Below are positions 1 to 8,281 of a stretch of DNA of 64,000 nt, one piece after another. This DNA comes from Streptomyces zaomyceticus (GTDB taxonomy: Bacteria; Actinomycetota; Actinomycetes; Streptomycetales; Streptomycetaceae): contig NZ_BNBZ01000036.1 in assembly GCF_014656215.1 (NCBI RefSeq), positions 1-64,000 on the forward strand. Direction: 5' to 3'. Both the position numbers and the translations under genes were made by a program. The notes below the pieces were generated by a model. The model searched no databases, had not been told where the DNA came from, and saw only the letters and a list, made by a program, of their open reading frames with translations. Positions within the stretch are counted from its first letter, which is position 1; the number at the start of each line of letters is the position of its first letter.

Positions 1-164
1 GTGCCGCCATCCGGCGGCACGGGCCCGCAGCCGCTCGGGCAGGATGCGCGCTCAGCGCTCGGCACCCTCGTCAGGCCGCAGCACCGAGATGTCGGGGCTG
101 CCCTCGACTCTGACCGCCGACACGACATGGATGGGTCGGTTCGTCCCGGCGCCATCGCCGATCT

Positions 165-1154
165 TCACTCGGATCCACAGCGGACGACAAGCTTTCCGAC
201 GTGCCGGCCGTGCTCGAGATCGTCGTGAGCCTTCCGGATGTCGTCGAGTGCGTAGACGTGAAGTGGGCCGGAGGTGGTGACTCCGGCGGCGATGTCGTCG
301 AGGTGGTGCTGGAGGACGTCGGCCGGCAGGTCGCCCGCTTCCCCCGAGTAGGCGGTCAAGCGGACGCCCCGCGGGAGGTAGTCGATCGGGTAGAAGTCGG
401 GCACGGTCCACTGGTTGGACAGCATTCCCGTGAAACAGACCGTTCCGTGCACTGCGGTCGCCCTCAGGGTGTCGGGCAGGGTGGGCGTCCCTACCAGCTC
501 AAGCGCGGCGTCGACGCCCCTGGGGAAGAGCTCACGGACCTGTGCGGCGATCCTGCTGTCGTCGACGAGCGGATGGTGCACCCCGTGCTCGGCGAGCACC
601 TGGACGCGGTCGGGGTCACGCGTGGTGGACAGGACCGTCGCCCCGCGCTCGCGGGCGAGCGTGGCCGTGGTGAGGCCGAGTGCCGACGTTCCGCCCCGGA
701 TGAGCAGGGACTGTCCGGGGTCCAGGTCGAGGCCCACGCTGAGGGAGCCGTGGGCGGTCTGGAGGGTCTCCGGGACGGCGCCGATGACTTCCCAGGGCAG
801 TTCGGAGCGGAAGAGGATCACCTGGGAAGCCGGTACGACGGTGTACTCCGCGTAGCCACCGTCGAAGGTGCGGCCCATACCGCCCATCATGGTCGCGACC
901 TGCGTGCCCCTCGGGAGAAGGCCCCCGGGGTCGGCCTCGATCGTGCCGACGGCCTCGATGCCGAGGACGCGGGGGAAGGTAACGCCTTCGGCCAGGCCGA
1001 GGCGGGTGTGGAGTTCCGAGCGGTTCAGGCCGAAGGCTTCGACCTTGATCAGCACCCATCCCAAAGGGGGTTCGGGTACGGGCCGCTCCACCACCTGGAG
1101 GTGCTCGACGCCCCCAGGCCGGTCGAGAACGACGGCACGCATGGTTCTGGTCAT
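165..1154 (-). CDS. Zinc-independent MDR oxidoreductase (quinone reductase type)
   Basis: Predicted cytosolic NADPH-dependent quinone/enone reductase of the medium-chain dehydrogenase/reductase family, 329 residues, the usual length. The N-terminal GroES-like half has GIEAVGTIE and GGYAEYTVV. The Rossmann half has the nucleotide-binding segment IRGGTSALGLTTATLAR, and the C terminus ends HVGKLVV as family members do. I see none of the cysteine clusters that bind catalytic or structural zinc, which fits the quinone-reductase branch rather than alcohol dehydrogenase. The start overlaps the stop of the upstream MarR gene (ATGA), so the two are translationally coupled and the regulator probably controls this enzyme. 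A second in-frame ATG four codons later (MRAVV) could be the real start. The substrate cannot be told from sequence. Confidence 0.9.
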   Translation of the reverse strand: MTRTMRAVVLDRPGGVEHLQVVERPVPEPPLGWVLIKVEAFGLNRSELHTRLGLAEGVTFPRVLGIEAVGTIEADPGGLLPRGTQVATMMGGMGRTFDGGYAEYTVVPASQVILFRSELPWEVIGAVPETLQTAHGSLSVGLDLDPGQSLLIRGGTSALGLTTATLARERGATVLSTTRDPDRVQVLAEHGVHHPLVDDSRIAAQVRELFPRGVDAALELVGTPTLPDTLRATAVHGTVCFTGMLSNQWTVPDFYPIDYLPRGVRLTAYSGEAGDLPADVLQHHLDDIAAGVTTSGPLHVYALDDIRKAHDDLEHGRHVGKLVVRCGSE

Positions 1155-1657
1155 GTCTTCGGCTCCTCGGATCGCTGCGGGTGGAAGTGGCGAAGTTCCT
1201 CGACGTCGGGCGCGAGGTCGGCGATGACGGCGCCGAAGACGGCGCCGAGGGCCCGGGCCTGGTCGGGATCGGCGTGCGCGGCGAAGTGCTCACGTACTCC
1301 CGCGATGTGGACGGGCCACGCCCGTTCCAGGGCGGCGAGACCGTCGTCGGTGATCACCGTGAACCACGAACGGCGGTCGGTGCTACTGCGCTCACGTACG
1401 ACCCATCCGCGCCGCTCGAGGGCGTCGACCAGGCGGGTGAGCCCGCTCCGGCTATACACGACGGCCCGGGCGAGCTCGGCCATGGGCAGGCGACGGTCGG
1501 GGGCCTCCGACAGTTGCACGAGCACGTCGTAGGAGGTGAGTGACATCCCGGCTTCGTGCTGAAGGTCGGCGTCGAGTCGTGCCACGAGCAGCGCGTGCCC
1601 CTTGAGAAGAGCCCGCCATGCCTGCTCGCGTGTCGCGTCGAGATTCTTTTCGACCAT
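1151..1657 (-). CDS. MarR-family transcriptional regulator
   Basis: 168-residue winged-helix repressor. The first helix region is followed by MSLTSYDVLVQLSEAP, then a recognition-helix region (LARAVVYSRSGLTRLVDALE) and the wing (ERRGWVVRERSSTDRRSW), with the family signature DRR. The start is placed at MVEKNLDATREQ because homology begins there; the frame is open further upstream but with unrelated residues. The gene ends in a 4-bp ATGA overlap with the quinone reductase, forming a two-gene operon. An inverted repeat immediately upstream of the ATG is a likely autoregulatory operator. The ligand is probably a small phenolic, quinone or oxidant, as is common in the family, but nothing in the sequence fixes it. 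Confidence 0.9.
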   Translation of the reverse strand: MVEKNLDATREQAWRALLKGHALLVARLDADLQHEAGMSLTSYDVLVQLSEAPDRRLPMAELARAVVYSRSGLTRLVDALERRGWVVRERSSTDRRSWFTVITDDGLAALERAWPVHIAGVREHFAAHADPDQARALGAVFGAVIADLAPDVEELRHFHPQRSEEPKT

Positions 1658-1675
1658 GAGGGAATGATACGCCTC

Positions 1676-1692
1676 GCAATGATTGTTATTGC
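1676..1692. promoter_or_regulatory. Candidate MarR operator (GCAAT-N7-ATTGC)
   Basis: A 17-bp imperfect palindrome with perfect 5-bp arms GCAAT and ATTGC sits 18 bp upstream of the regulator start codon. Size, symmetry and position match typical MarR operators, and the local AT content is much higher than its surroundings. A protein bound here would block transcription of the regulator-reductase operon. Confidence 0.6.
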
Positions 1693-1919
1693 AACCATCG
1701 GCTCGACAATCGCCGCCCCGTCCCGCAAGAGGGGCAAGAGTCGACGGCGACACCGCCCATGCCGTGACGCGCTCCGCCGGCCACGTGACGGTCCACGCCG
1801 ACGGGACGAGGAGTCCGGAGAAGAACCGAGAGCTGTTCGTCCTCGCCCGCACCTCCGACGGGTGGCGCATCGCGCGATACATGTTCAACAAGACCGCCCC
1901 GGCGCAGGCGGACCTCTGA
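1683..1919 (+). pseudogene. 5'-truncated NTF2-like (DUF4440/SnoaL) gene remnant
   Basis: The reading frame up to position 1919 encodes a typical C-terminal half of a small NTF2-like protein: a strand with RVDGDTAHAVTRSAGHVTV, then RELFVLARTSDGWRIARYMFN. DUF4440 and SgcJ/EcaC-type proteins end this way, with an arginine- or tryptophan-rich last strand. The N-terminal half, about 70 residues, is missing: upstream of the homologous part the frame runs into the MarR operator region. I therefore call it a decayed fragment. A short fusion protein starting from TTG could still be made but would not fold as the family does. Confidence 0.6.
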
Positions 1920-1933
1920 CCCCTGTACGACCC

Positions 1934-2165
1934 TCAGAGCACGACGGTGCGCTGAGGGTCGAAGTGCCGAACCAGCGTTGGCAGGCACGCGCGAGGGCGC
2001 TCTCCACGCTGCGGCCGGGCAGAATGTCCGTGTCGCGTCGACAGCGTTCGGCCCCCTCGCGTCCCAGGCCGTCGACAAGCTCGGCGAACGACGTGCCCTC
2101 CTGGGCGAGGCTCCACCGCAGGATCCCCGGGGTGGGTCGCGAGCTGGTCGGCGACCGGCTCGACG
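1934..2165 (-). pseudogene. AraC-family regulator C-terminal remnant
   Basis: On the minus strand one frame reads AQEGTSFAELVDGLGREGAE, then RCRRDTDILPGRS, then SALARACQRWFGTST. This follows the layout of the second helix-turn-helix of AraC-family activators (FAELL..VR.E.A...L.DTDL.L..IA..LGY.....F.RA..RWFG..P). Several residues between the helices are lost and no start codon or N-terminal domain is present, so this is a fossil rather than a gene. It lies tail to tail with the NTF2-like remnant. Confidence 0.55.
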
Positions 2166-2490
2166 GTGAGGCCGCCGGTCGGTGTCAGTCAGCGTTGCGG
2201 GCACACGCCGCCCATAGGGGAACGCCGGAGCCAATACGCGTCAGATCCGGGGCCGGTTGGGCTTCCCCTGTGCCTACGGGCCGGGCCGGGCCCACCGTCG
2301 TGGCGGCTGCCCCCCGTCACCGTCTTCGGGAGCCATCCGCCTGCCTCCTCTTGCAGCTCGCCGGCATGCATCAGTGCAGTGCGCGCCGACGCGGGGGTCG
2401 CCTGGACACGATGCGCCGGCACGAGGCGGCGCCAGCACGAGCGGGGCCCGCGCCGCTCGGTGGCGCGGGCCGTTGACGGAGGGGGCGGGG
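2166..2490. other. Intergenic, no supported gene
   Basis: About 325 bp between the AraC remnant and the 3' end of the lipase remnant. No reading frame here has recognisable protein similarity, a convincing ribosome site or a repeat. It is probably decayed sequence belonging to the same degraded block. Confidence 0.4.
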
Positions 2491-3432
2491 TCAGGACAGG
2501 ACGTAGGCCCGCAGGGAGGGTTCGGACCAGACCTTGGTGCGTTCAGGAGCTCCGCGTTCATGTTCGCGGCGGCGACTCCGGTCGCCGCGGTCGCCTCTGC
2601 GGGCGAGACGCCGGGGAGGTTGACGTCCAGGCACTTGCCGAGCGGCAGCCGGGCGGGGTCGGCCGCGTCGGAGCACGAGAGCGTGTCGACGACCAGCCGG
2701 TAGGCGACCGAGCCGTACAGGAAGCCGAATCGGGTCACGACACGGCCGGGGCAGGCGCTCTGCATCGAGGTGTTCCCGGCACCGCTCACGGACGCGGTCG
2801 TGACGGGCACGATGGATCCCACGCTGAACTGGTGCAACGCGGGAGCACAGGGGGGCGGCGCAGAAGAGGTTGCCGGCGCCGATACCGTGGCCGGGGTTTG
2901 CCAGGAAGACTGCGTCCTCGACCCTGCCCCGCAGGCTCGGCCACCACTTGAGCGCCCAGCGGATCTGCATGTTGCCCTGGCTGTGACCGATGACGTCGAC
3001 CTTGCGGCTGGTGATCGCGTTGATCCTTTCGACGGCGTGGACAACGTACTCGGTGGACTCCTGGATGTCGCCCATCGATCTGTTCGTGAGGTCGACGCCG
3101 CAAACGTCGTAGCCCGCGTCGCGCAGGGCGGGGGCGTAGCCCCAGCTCTCGTCGGAGGTGGAGCTGGTGCCGTGGACCAGCAGCACCGGCTCGCGGTCGG
3201 GATGGGCGAAGGAGCTGGGGCAGTGCAGGGCCGCGTCGAGCGTGGCGACCGGAGTGTTCAGGCCGGGTTCGGCGGCCGCGGCAGCCGGCGAGGCGGGGCC
3301 GGGGAGGGCGAGGGCGAACACGCCCACCAGGACCGCGGCGAGGTCGTTCAGCCTCCGGTGTCGCGGGGTGTTCGAGGTCTGTTCAACGTGACTCCTGGAT
3401 ATGGGGACCGCATCCGGAAGATCGCCTGGCAC
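2491..3432 (-). pseudogene. Secreted triacylglycerol lipase/esterase, frameshifted
   Basis: The first ~190 residues look intact. They have an N-terminal export signal (hydrophobic VGVFALALPG, then SPAAAAAEP), the lipase oxyanion-loop motif VLLVHGTSSTSDESWG and the nucleophile elbow GHSQGN of the alpha/beta-hydrolase fold. After FCAAPLC near 2850 the homologous sequence moves to another minus-strand frame: PALHQFSVGS, VSGAGNTSMQSACPGRVV, YRLVVDTLS, LGKCLDVNLPGVSP. It returns to the first frame near 2538 for KVWSEPSLRAYVLS and the stop. About 35 residues normally found after FSVGS are also missing. Two frameshifts plus a deletion make inactivation likely. A read error could explain the single missing C near 2538 but not the deletion. 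Confidence 0.7.
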
Positions 3433-3737
3433 ATGCCTGAAGAGGTTTCCATCCAGTGCGAGGGGAGTGTCCGACGGCGAATCGGAGGATCATATTCCAG
3501 GCGTCGCCCCGGTCGGACAACACTTCACACACCGCCTGACCGGGTCCGGCCCGATTCATATGGGTGGTCACAATCGAAAGCTCAGCTTCCTGCCGCGGGA
3601 CACAACGCGCGCCGTCCGGCCTGGTCAGCAGCCCGTCGCCCGCGACCTGGCCACGGAAGTTACGCGCATAGAACCAGCGGCCGACTACGCCTGCGGCCGG
3701 GAGGATCCCCCGCGCCGCAGGCGCACCACCCCCTACC
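3433..3737. other. Intergenic between the lipase remnant and the ligase gene
   Basis: Roughly 300 bp with no recognisable product. One frame is open across it on the minus strand but has no similarity I recognise. I see no clear terminator hairpin. Confidence 0.4.
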
Positions 3738-5438
3738 TCATTCGCCGGCGGGGGCACCTTCAGTGAGGCGGTCGCGCAGCGCGGTCTTGAGGATCTTGCC
3801 GGTGGGGGTGAGCGGTAGGGAGTCGGTCACCCGCAGTTCACGGACCTTCTGGTACGGCGCAACGCGCTCCGCCACGTACCCCATCAATTCGACACCGAAG
3901 CCGTCGCCGGGTTCGACGCCGGAGCGCAGCACGACGAAGGCGGCCGGGACCTCGCCCGCGCTCTCGCTGGGGGCACCGACGACCGCGGCCTGGGCCACGG
4001 CCGGATGGCTGCAGAGGATCTCCTCCAGAGGCTGCGGATAGACGTTGTAGCCCTTGTAGATGATCATGTCCTTGGCGCGTCCGACGAGGAACAGATGGCC
4101 GTGTTCGTCGAGGCGCCCCATGTCGCCGGTGCGCAGCCAGCCGTCGGCGAACTGCTCCGCCGTCAGCTCGGGCTGCCCGTGATACCCGTCGGCGACCTGG
4201 GGGCCACTCGCCCACACCTCACCCGTCTCCCCCGCCGCCAGGACGGTCTTCGCGTCCGGCGAACGGATCTCGATGCGGGTATCGAATACGGCGATGCCGA
4301 CGCTGCCCACCGGGGTGGCGACGGTCGGGTTCGGCGGGGCACCGGCGAGCCCCATGCTCGCCTCGGTGAGTCCGTACCCCTCGCATACCAGGGCGTTCGG
4401 GAAGACCTCGGCAAGGCGGCTCAGCGCCTTCGTGTCGATCGGCGCCGCTCCCGAGACGGCCATCAGCACCCGGGAGTAGTCGTGCTTGTCGAGGGCCGGA
4501 CTCGCGAGCAGGGCGTAGTACATCGCGGGGGATCCCGTGATCGCGGTCACGCCGTAGCGCTCCACGTCAGCGAGGAAGGCATCCGGGTTGAAACCCGCAA
4601 CCATGACGGTGGTCTGCCCCAGGACGAGGTTGACGCTCTGGGTGATCAGCCCCATTCCGTGGAAGAGTGGGGCGACGGCGATGGTGGCACCGTCACCCAC
4701 CGGCAGGGCGTACGCGTTGAGAGCCTCGGGCATCGGCCGAAGGGACACGCCGCCTTCCTCGTCCTGCTCCGGCAGTGTCGCGGAGCGGAGACAGGCCGCC
4801 TGGAGAACGGCGGCCACGGCGTTGCGGTGCAGTACCCGCACAGCCTTGGAGCGGCCGGTGGTGCCGCCGGTCAGCTGGAAGTGTGCGACCTGCTCCGGGT
4901 CCGTCACGCCACCGGTCAGCGGTGCGGAGGCGAGCAGCTCCGCGAGGGGCACACCCCCCTGACCGAAGGCCGGCGGGGAGGCCGGTGCCGGCGCGGCGGC
5001 GGTACCGGGCACGTGCACCGTGAACTGTACGCCGGGGGCGTCGACGTCGACGAGCGCGGCGGCGCAGGCCGGGTGGGTGACGACCGCCCTGGCATCGACG
5101 TCCTGGAGCTGCTCGCTGAGCGCGCGGGTCGGCTGGGCGGGATTGACCGGGGCGACGGTCGCTCCGGCGCAGATCGCGCCGTAATACGCGACGACGTACC
5201 AGAGCGAGTTGGGCATATGCATGGCGACGACATCGCCCGTAGTGATTCCGAGCTCACGCAGTCCGTTCGCCACACGCAATGCTTGATCGTGCAGCTCCGT
5301 GAAGGTCAGTTTCTCCTCACCGTCACGGACGGCGGTCCGGTCGGAGAAGGACCGGGCGGCCCCGGCGAGGAGCTGGTCGATTCCGGCGTTGGGGTAGTCC
5401 AGGGACTGGGGCATGCTCTTCGGCCACGCTCTGCTCAT
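3738..5438 (-). CDS. AMP-dependent synthetase/acyl-CoA ligase family enzyme
   Basis: 566-residue adenylate-forming enzyme (ANL superfamily). It is expected to activate a carboxylic acid as acyl-AMP and transfer it to CoA. The ATP-grasping loop is LTGGTTGRSKAV at about residues 189-200. Downstream are the YGLTEAS motif, the adenine-pocket region, the TGD hinge region (WLRTGDMG, then LFLVGRAKDMIIYKGYNVYP) and the C-terminal catalytic lysine in LTPTGKILKTALRDRL. The start is set at MSRAWPKSMPQ because AGGAG lies 6 bp upstream; the frame continues 40 codons upstream without similarity. It appears monocistronic. The YKGYNVYP segment favours a medium- or long-chain fatty acyl-CoA ligase over an aryl-CoA ligase, but the substrate is not certain. 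Confidence 0.88.
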   Translation of the reverse strand: MSRAWPKSMPQSLDYPNAGIDQLLAGAARSFSDRTAVRDGEEKLTFTELHDQALRVANGLRELGITTGDVVAMHMPNSLWYVVAYYGAICAGATVAPVNPAQPTRALSEQLQDVDARAVVTHPACAAALVDVDAPGVQFTVHVPGTAAAPAPASPPAFGQGGVPLAELLASAPLTGGVTDPEQVAHFQLTGGTTGRSKAVRVLHRNAVAAVLQAACLRSATLPEQDEEGGVSLRPMPEALNAYALPVGDGATIAVAPLFHGMGLITQSVNLVLGQTTVMVAGFNPDAFLADVERYGVTAITGSPAMYYALLASPALDKHDYSRVLMAVSGAAPIDTKALSRLAEVFPNALVCEGYGLTEASMGLAGAPPNPTVATPVGSVGIAVFDTRIEIRSPDAKTVLAAGETGEVWASGPQVADGYHGQPELTAEQFADGWLRTGDMGRLDEHGHLFLVGRAKDMIIYKGYNVYPQPLEEILCSHPAVAQAAVVGAPSESAGEVPAAFVVLRSGVEPGDGFGVELMGYVAERVAPYQKVRELRVTDSLPLTPTGKILKTALRDRLTEGAPAGE

Positions 5439-5841
5439 GGGGAACTCCTGTGCTCCTGATGCCTGTCGAGATGGCCGTGGACCCCTGGGAATCGGCACGC
5501 GAGTGCAAGGGGCACAGCCGTTGGGGGAGGTGGATGGAATCGGCAACGGCTTCACCAAGTGGCGGTCAAGTTAATCTCTGATAACCATCGTGTCTAGGTG
5601 CTGGTGACATGGTCGAGACGGACTTCCCGGCAGGGAACGGCATGCTCACACCGGCGACGCCGACAAGGATGTGCCTGCTCACAAGGCGGCGGACCCCCTG
5701 TGGGACCGCGCACACAATGCACACGATCCGCGGGACTGCCCCCCTTCTCGATGGACGCGGCGCCCTCCCGCCGCGCATGCTGCGGCGGCTGGTGCGCGTG
5801 GTGTGCCCGCGCACCTCCTCCTCTGCCCCCTTGGAGTCACG
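5439..5841. other. Divergent intergenic region
   Basis: Separates the minus-strand ligase from the plus-strand membrane-protein/symporter pair. It must carry both promoters; a somewhat AT-richer patch lies around 5567-5595. No clear sigma-factor boxes or gene were identified. Confidence 0.35.
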
Positions 5842-6183
5842 TTGACGTATCCCGGCCGGCCGCGACCCGCTCCGATGTTTACTCCCACTCCAGCACCCCA
5901 GCCATCCGGCGCCCCTGCCGGAGATGCCACCGACGCCGGAGACCTTCTCGCGGCGATCACCACGGTCGGGGGCCGGTGGGCGGGCCGAGCGGTCGGTGGC
6001 TATGTCCTGCTGGCATTGGCAGCATCCGCCGCGCCGGAGGCCCTGGCCGAGCCGGTGGCCGGGCACCTCTCGCTCGCGCTGGTACTGCTGTGCCCCCAGG
6101 TGCTGCTGGTCGGCTGGGTGCTGACGGGACACAGGCGCGAGTCGGAACGCCTGGACATCAGGCACGACCGGAGGCTGTCGTGA
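5842..6183 (+). CDS. Small two-helix membrane protein coupled to symporter (DUF485-like)
   Basis: About 113 residues from the TTG at 5842, or 102 from the ATG at 5875. The TTG is preferred because GGAG lies 5 bp upstream. The protein has a proline-rich N terminus, a hydrophobic segment GGYVLLALAAS, a second one LSLALVLLCPQVLLVGWVL, and a basic cytoplasmic tail GHRRESERLDIRHDRR. Small two-helix proteins of the DUF485 type are commonly encoded just upstream of SSF-family symporters, for example beside acetate permeases. The stop overlaps the GTG start of the next gene (GTGA), which supports a joint function as an accessory subunit or stabiliser of the transporter. Sequence match to DUF485 itself is weak, so the family name is tentative. 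Confidence 0.65.
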   Translation: MTYPGRPRPAPMFTPTPAPQPSGAPAGDATDAGDLLAAITTVGGRWAGRAVGGYVLLALAASAAPEALAEPVAGHLSLALVLLCPQVLLVGWVLTGHRRESERLDIRHDRRLS

Positions 6184-7766
6184 CAGCGGCGGCGTCCTTC
6201 GACGCCCCGGACTCGTTCTTCGCCGTTCTCACGGCGTTTCTCGGCCTGTGCGGCTGCTTGTGGGTCGTCAGCGGGGTCGGAGACGACGACGCCGCGATGT
6301 TCCCCTCACGGTCACGCGAGGAGCCGGCCTGGCGCAGCGGCCTCGTCATCAGCGGAGCCGCTCTCTCCGCCGTGACCCTCATGGCCCTTATCGGGCTCGT
6401 CGCGCTGACCGGCTACGACGGGATGATGCTCTCCCTCGGGGTCGTCATGGGCATCGTGCTGCTGGCGCTGCTGTTCGCGGAGCCCCTGCGCAGGGCCGGC
6501 GGGTACACCGTGGGCGACGCGCTCGCTCACCGCTTTCCCGAGCGGTCGGTCCGTCTGGCCCTGGGGGTGGTGACGCTCTGCGTCTGCATCCCCTACATGG
6601 TGCTGCAGCTCTCCGCCATCGGGTCGCTGTCGGCCTTTGTCCTCGGCCTGACCAGCAGCGGGGCGAAGACAGCGTGCATCCTCGTGATCGGTTGTCTCGT
6701 CGTGTCCCTCGCCGTCAGCGGCGGGGTGCGCGGCACCGGCCGTGTGCAGCTCGTCAAGGTGCTGGTCCTGCTCATGGTGATGGCGGCGGCGGCTGTTCTG
6801 GTGCTCGACCGCTTCGGCTGGAATCCCGAACGGCTGCTGGGCGCGGCTGCCGCGGGGAGCGGTCTGGGGAACGCCTTCCTGGGGCCGGGTGTCCAGTACG
6901 GCGACGGGCCGACGGCTGCGGCGAACCGCTTCGGCCAGCTCATCACCGTGGCACTGGCGGTGTGTTGCCTGCCGCACGTCACGATGCGGGTCCTCGGTGC
7001 GCCGGCCGGGCGGGCGACGCGCACAGCCATGCGCTGGGCCGTCGGGCAGCTGATCGCGATCTCGGCCCTGCTCCTGATCATCGGCCTCGGCGCCGCCGCG
7101 ATCCTCGGCAGCCCGGCGCTGAGCAAGGTTGATCCCACAGGCAGTATTTCCCTGCTACTAGTCGCCCAGGTGCTCAATCCTGGCGGCCTTCTCGTCTCGG
7201 CCGTGTTCAGCGTGGTGTTCCTCACCGCGCTGACCACCGTCGCCGACGTCATGCTCGCCGCCGCGACGTCGGTGGCCCGTGACCTGTTGCCTCGCCGCCC
7301 GCGGCCAGGTACAGAAGGCGTCCCTCACCAGGACCGCCTCGCCCGCTGGGCGGCGGCGGTCGTGGGCGCTGTCACCGTCGCGGTGTCTCTGCCGGCCGCG
7401 GGCTGGAACCTGCTCGTGCTCTCGACCCTGGCCATGACGCTCGCCGCCTCCGCTCTCACGCCCGCGCTCGCGTACACCTTCCTGTGGCGCGGGTTCACTC
7501 GCCGAGGTCTCCTCTGGTGCGTCTATGGCGCGGGCGCACTCACCCTCGCCTTGCTGGCCGTCTCACCTCTCATCTCCGGCTCGCCCAGGGCCGCCTTCCC
7601 GGACCTGGACTTCCATATGATCGCCCTGGTGAACCCCGGGCTTGTCACCATTCCCGCCGGCTTCGCGCTCGGCTGGCTCGGCAGTATCCTCGACCGCAGG
7701 GCCACCACGGTTGCCCAGTACGAGAACCTCGCCACCGCCGTCACCTCCGACGACCCGCCCCGATGA
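6180..7766 (+). CDS. Sodium:solute symporter (SSF) family transporter
   Basis: 528-residue integral membrane protein with about 13 hydrophobic segments, typical of the SSF/SSSF family. Recognisable family segments include PLRRAGGYTVGDALAHRF (conserved region after TM2-3), SGGVRGTGRVQLVKVLVLL (the usual GG..G....Q......L signature) and AVFSVVFLTALTTVADVMLAAATSVARDL, which corresponds to the sodium-site helix. The start is the GTG overlapping the stop of the small membrane protein upstream, so both are probably made together. The likely cargo is a short-chain monocarboxylate such as acetate, by analogy with DUF485-linked members, but this is inference. The C-terminal tail is short and charged. 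Confidence 0.85.
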   Translation: MTAAASFDAPDSFFAVLTAFLGLCGCLWVVSGVGDDDAAMFPSRSREEPAWRSGLVISGAALSAVTLMALIGLVALTGYDGMMLSLGVVMGIVLLALLFAEPLRRAGGYTVGDALAHRFPERSVRLALGVVTLCVCIPYMVLQLSAIGSLSAFVLGLTSSGAKTACILVIGCLVVSLAVSGGVRGTGRVQLVKVLVLLMVMAAAAVLVLDRFGWNPERLLGAAAAGSGLGNAFLGPGVQYGDGPTAAANRFGQLITVALAVCCLPHVTMRVLGAPAGRATRTAMRWAVGQLIAISALLLIIGLGAAAILGSPALSKVDPTGSISLLLVAQVLNPGGLLVSAVFSVVFLTALTTVADVMLAAATSVARDLLPRRPRPGTEGVPHQDRLARWAAAVVGAVTVAVSLPAAGWNLLVLSTLAMTLAASALTPALAYTFLWRGFTRRGLLWCVYGAGALTLALLAVSPLISGSPRAAFPDLDFHMIALVNPGLVTIPAGFALGWLGSILDRRATTVAQYENLATAVTSDDPPR

Positions 7767-7857
7767 CATCGACGGATGGACTACATGGCGCGCGAGCGGA
7801 GCCCTTGACTGCGTACCGTGGGTGTAGCCGCCCATGCAGACAGGCAAGGAGATTCTC

Positions 7858-8032
7858 ATGGCCGAGAAGCCCCGCATTCGTCGTGGTCAACGGATCCTCC
7901 TGTGACCGGTGGATCAAGCGCGACACCTTCCACAGGACCATCGAGCATGACGCCGGCCGCGCCTCGCCGGCGTCCCGTCCCACCGTTGTCACCGACCTGA
8001 TCGCAGAAGCGGCCGCGGAGTTCGTCGGATAG
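7858..8032 (+). pseudogene. Frameshifted ribbon-helix-helix-type small protein remnant
   Basis: A good ribosome site (GGAG) precedes an ATG at 7858 encoding MAEKPRIRRGQRI, which stops after 15 codons. Downstream, another frame gives FHRTIEHDAGRASPASRP, then TVVTDLIAEAAAEFVG and a stop at 8032. The order (basic N terminus, central helix, VTDLIAEAA helix) resembles small ribbon-helix-helix DNA-binding proteins, split by a frameshift. The identification rests on short segments and is tentative. Confidence 0.35.
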
Positions 8033-8104
8033 CGGATCTCCCCTGCGGCACTGCAATCGGAGGTCCTTCCGGGGGCCGCCGGGCCCTATCAGGGAAAGGG
8101 TGTC

Positions 8105-8281
8105 ATGGGGAGCTCTCAGTACGCGGACAGCTCGGCGGTCCACGGGCTTGACAAGGCAGTGCTGGATACCCTGTTCCCTGAGCTCCCCTTCGGCCTGCAC
8201 GTTCTGGACCTGGACCTCCGGGTCGTACGGTTCAAACCCAGCACACGGTTCGCCCGGCGATTCCCTCTCGGAGAGAGATGA
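8105..8281 (+). CDS. N-terminal PAS half, out of frame with the phosphatase gene
   Basis: 58-residue reading frame with AAAGGG upstream of its ATG. It contains LPFGLHVLDLDLRVVRFKPS, the first strands of a PAS domain as found at the start of Streptomyces PAS-GAF-SpoIIE regulators. Its TGA overlaps an ATG (ATGA at 8278) that opens the downstream frame with TGQPLAEVLRRLH, which is exactly the continuation of the same PAS domain. Either a single-base frameshift has split one gene, or the two halves are made by coupled re-initiation. Confidence 0.55.
   Translation: MGSSQYADSSAVHGLDKAVLDTLFPELPFGLHVLDLDLRVVRFKPSTRFARRFPLGER

Noticed and set aside
8220..8245. GGTTCAAACCC resembling a tRNA T-arm
   Set aside because: It lies within the PAS coding sequence and no acceptor or anticodon stem can be built around it.
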